A stretch of 6,532 nt of DNA from an uncultured Gammaproteobacteria bacterium (GTDB taxonomy: Bacteria; Pseudomonadota; Gammaproteobacteria; Pseudomonadales; Pseudohongiellaceae): the NCBI GenBank assembly GCA_903889815.1, contig CAISYX010000273.1, forward strand, positions 1 to 6,532. Reading direction: 5' to 3'. A program made the position numbers and the translations under genes. This document shows, piece by piece, positions 5,850-6,532 of the stretch. Within the stretch, counting starts at the first letter, position 1; each line of letters starts with the position of its first letter. The notes beneath the pieces are model-generated. The model saw only the letters and a program-made list of their open reading frames with translations, ran no database searches and was not told where the DNA came from.

Positions 5850-6532
5850 TCAAACGCCGGGTGTCCACTCCAGCGACATCCAGAACTGACGTCCCCATGG
5901 CGTTGACAGACGTGTCTCGGCACCACCGATGATGCCCAGACGCTGAGGCCGCTTGTCGAACAGGTTGTTGATACCCGCCGAAATAGTGAACTCACTGTCG
6001 AAGTACTGATCCAGCACAATCGCGTAGCGTGCATCAAAGATGTACTCGCCACGGACAGTACTGGGGATGTTCGCGGGAAGCGCGTTGTTGCCATCTTCCG
6101 GATAGAAATCCACCACCTGGTCATCGAACTTGATGGAGCTCCAGTAGTTCGCGGAAATTGACGCACTCTGATTGTCCCTGAACCAGTTCACCCGCGCATT
6201 GGCCTTCATCTCAGGCAGCGGAGGCACAATGCCTGTTCTGCCGTTCTGCTTGCCAAGTGCTTCTGTGCGGACGCCGTCCAGTCCCATGTAATCATAGGTG
6301 TCATAGACGGTTGTCTGCAGAGTCGTGGTGAAATTGCCCCAGTTCTCTGTGTCCATCTCATACTGAGCTTTGATGTCGACCAGATCGATCCACACAGAGC
6401 TGATGTTGGCGGCCTGGGCGAACAGCCTTTCCACGGATCCGTTGGGATAACGACGGATCTTGTTGCCTGGCTGAGCGGCCTGGACGGCAAGCCATGCATC
6501 GGCCGCGTTGCGGGTTGCAGAGCCCGGCACTG
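5850..6532 (-). CDS. TonB-dependent outer-membrane receptor C (C-terminal 226 residues only)
   Basis: C-terminal part of a third receptor, entering from the right edge in frame and ending at TGA (5850-5852). It has no start in the window: the GTG at 6530 is an internal Val codon matching Val746-747 of B (VPGSATR in both). It is the last part of the barrel, with NNLFDKRPQR, ETRLSTPWGRQF and the same WTPGV terminus as B. Over this stretch it is about 76% identical to B by my count, clearly closer to B than A is. Differences cluster in short loop segments, for example the stretch after VVDFYPE, where B and C differ in sequence and length. The stop codon differs from that of B (TGA against TAA). 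The N-terminus, plug and signal peptide lie outside the window; I expect them to resemble A and B. Confidence 0.95.
   Translation of the reverse strand, partial: VPGSATRNAADAWLAVQAAQPGNKIRRYPNGSVERLFAQAANISSVWIDLVDIKAQYEMDTENWGNFTTTLQTTVYDTYDYMGLDGVRTEALGKQNGRTGIVPPLPEMKANARVNWFRDNQSASISANYWSSIKFDDQVVDFYPEDGNNALPANIPSTVRGEYIFDARYAIVLDQYFDSEFTISAGINNLFDKRPQRLGIIGGAETRLSTPWGRQFWMSLEWTPGV

Noticed and set aside
6206..6530. Start of a short separate gene at the GTG at 6530
   Set aside because: The reading frame continues upstream and the GTG encodes the Val that aligns with VPGSATR inside receptor B, so it is an internal codon.

Overview
The window is the inside of a tandem array of paralogous outer-membrane TonB-dependent receptors, all on the minus strand. 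There are three genes. Receptor A (positions 1-2500) lacks its C-terminus because it runs off the left edge. Receptor B (2719-5631) is complete at 970 residues. Receptor C (5850-6532) shows only its last 226 residues. Each complete 5' end encodes a Sec signal peptide, then a TonB box of the EEVVVTG type, a plug domain and a long beta-barrel. No STN signalling domain is present, so these look like transporters rather than transcription-signalling (FecA-type) receptors. The imported substrate cannot be read from the sequence.

The organism is a Gram-negative bacterium. The moderately high GC content, the EEVVVTGSYIR plug entry and the large family expansion fit a proteobacterium, probably a gammaproteobacterium with an oligotrophic or polymer/lipid-scavenging lifestyle. 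That placement is inference.

The most notable feature lies between the genes. Both intergenic regions are exactly 218 bp and differ at only 9 positions (about 96% identity). The similarity continues through the first ~50 bases of the coding sequence and then falls sharply. The flanking coding regions are much more diverged: B and C share about three quarters of their C-terminal residues, and A and B share about 70% in the plug and far less in extracellular loops. Each gene therefore sits in a cassette with a 3131-bp period, bounded by near-identical direct repeats. Each repeat carries a 3' hairpin for the upstream gene, a candidate promoter overlapped by a conserved dyad (ATGCG-N6-CGCAT), a second palindrome (TTGATATCAA) and a strong ribosome-binding site.

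The layout suggests independent but co-regulated transcription of each receptor from the same control module. The module is either kept uniform by gene conversion or held by selection, while the substrate-facing parts of the receptors diversify. The window contains no RNA genes, CRISPR arrays, transposases, regulators or metabolic genes. Plus-strand reading frames are shadows of the receptors.
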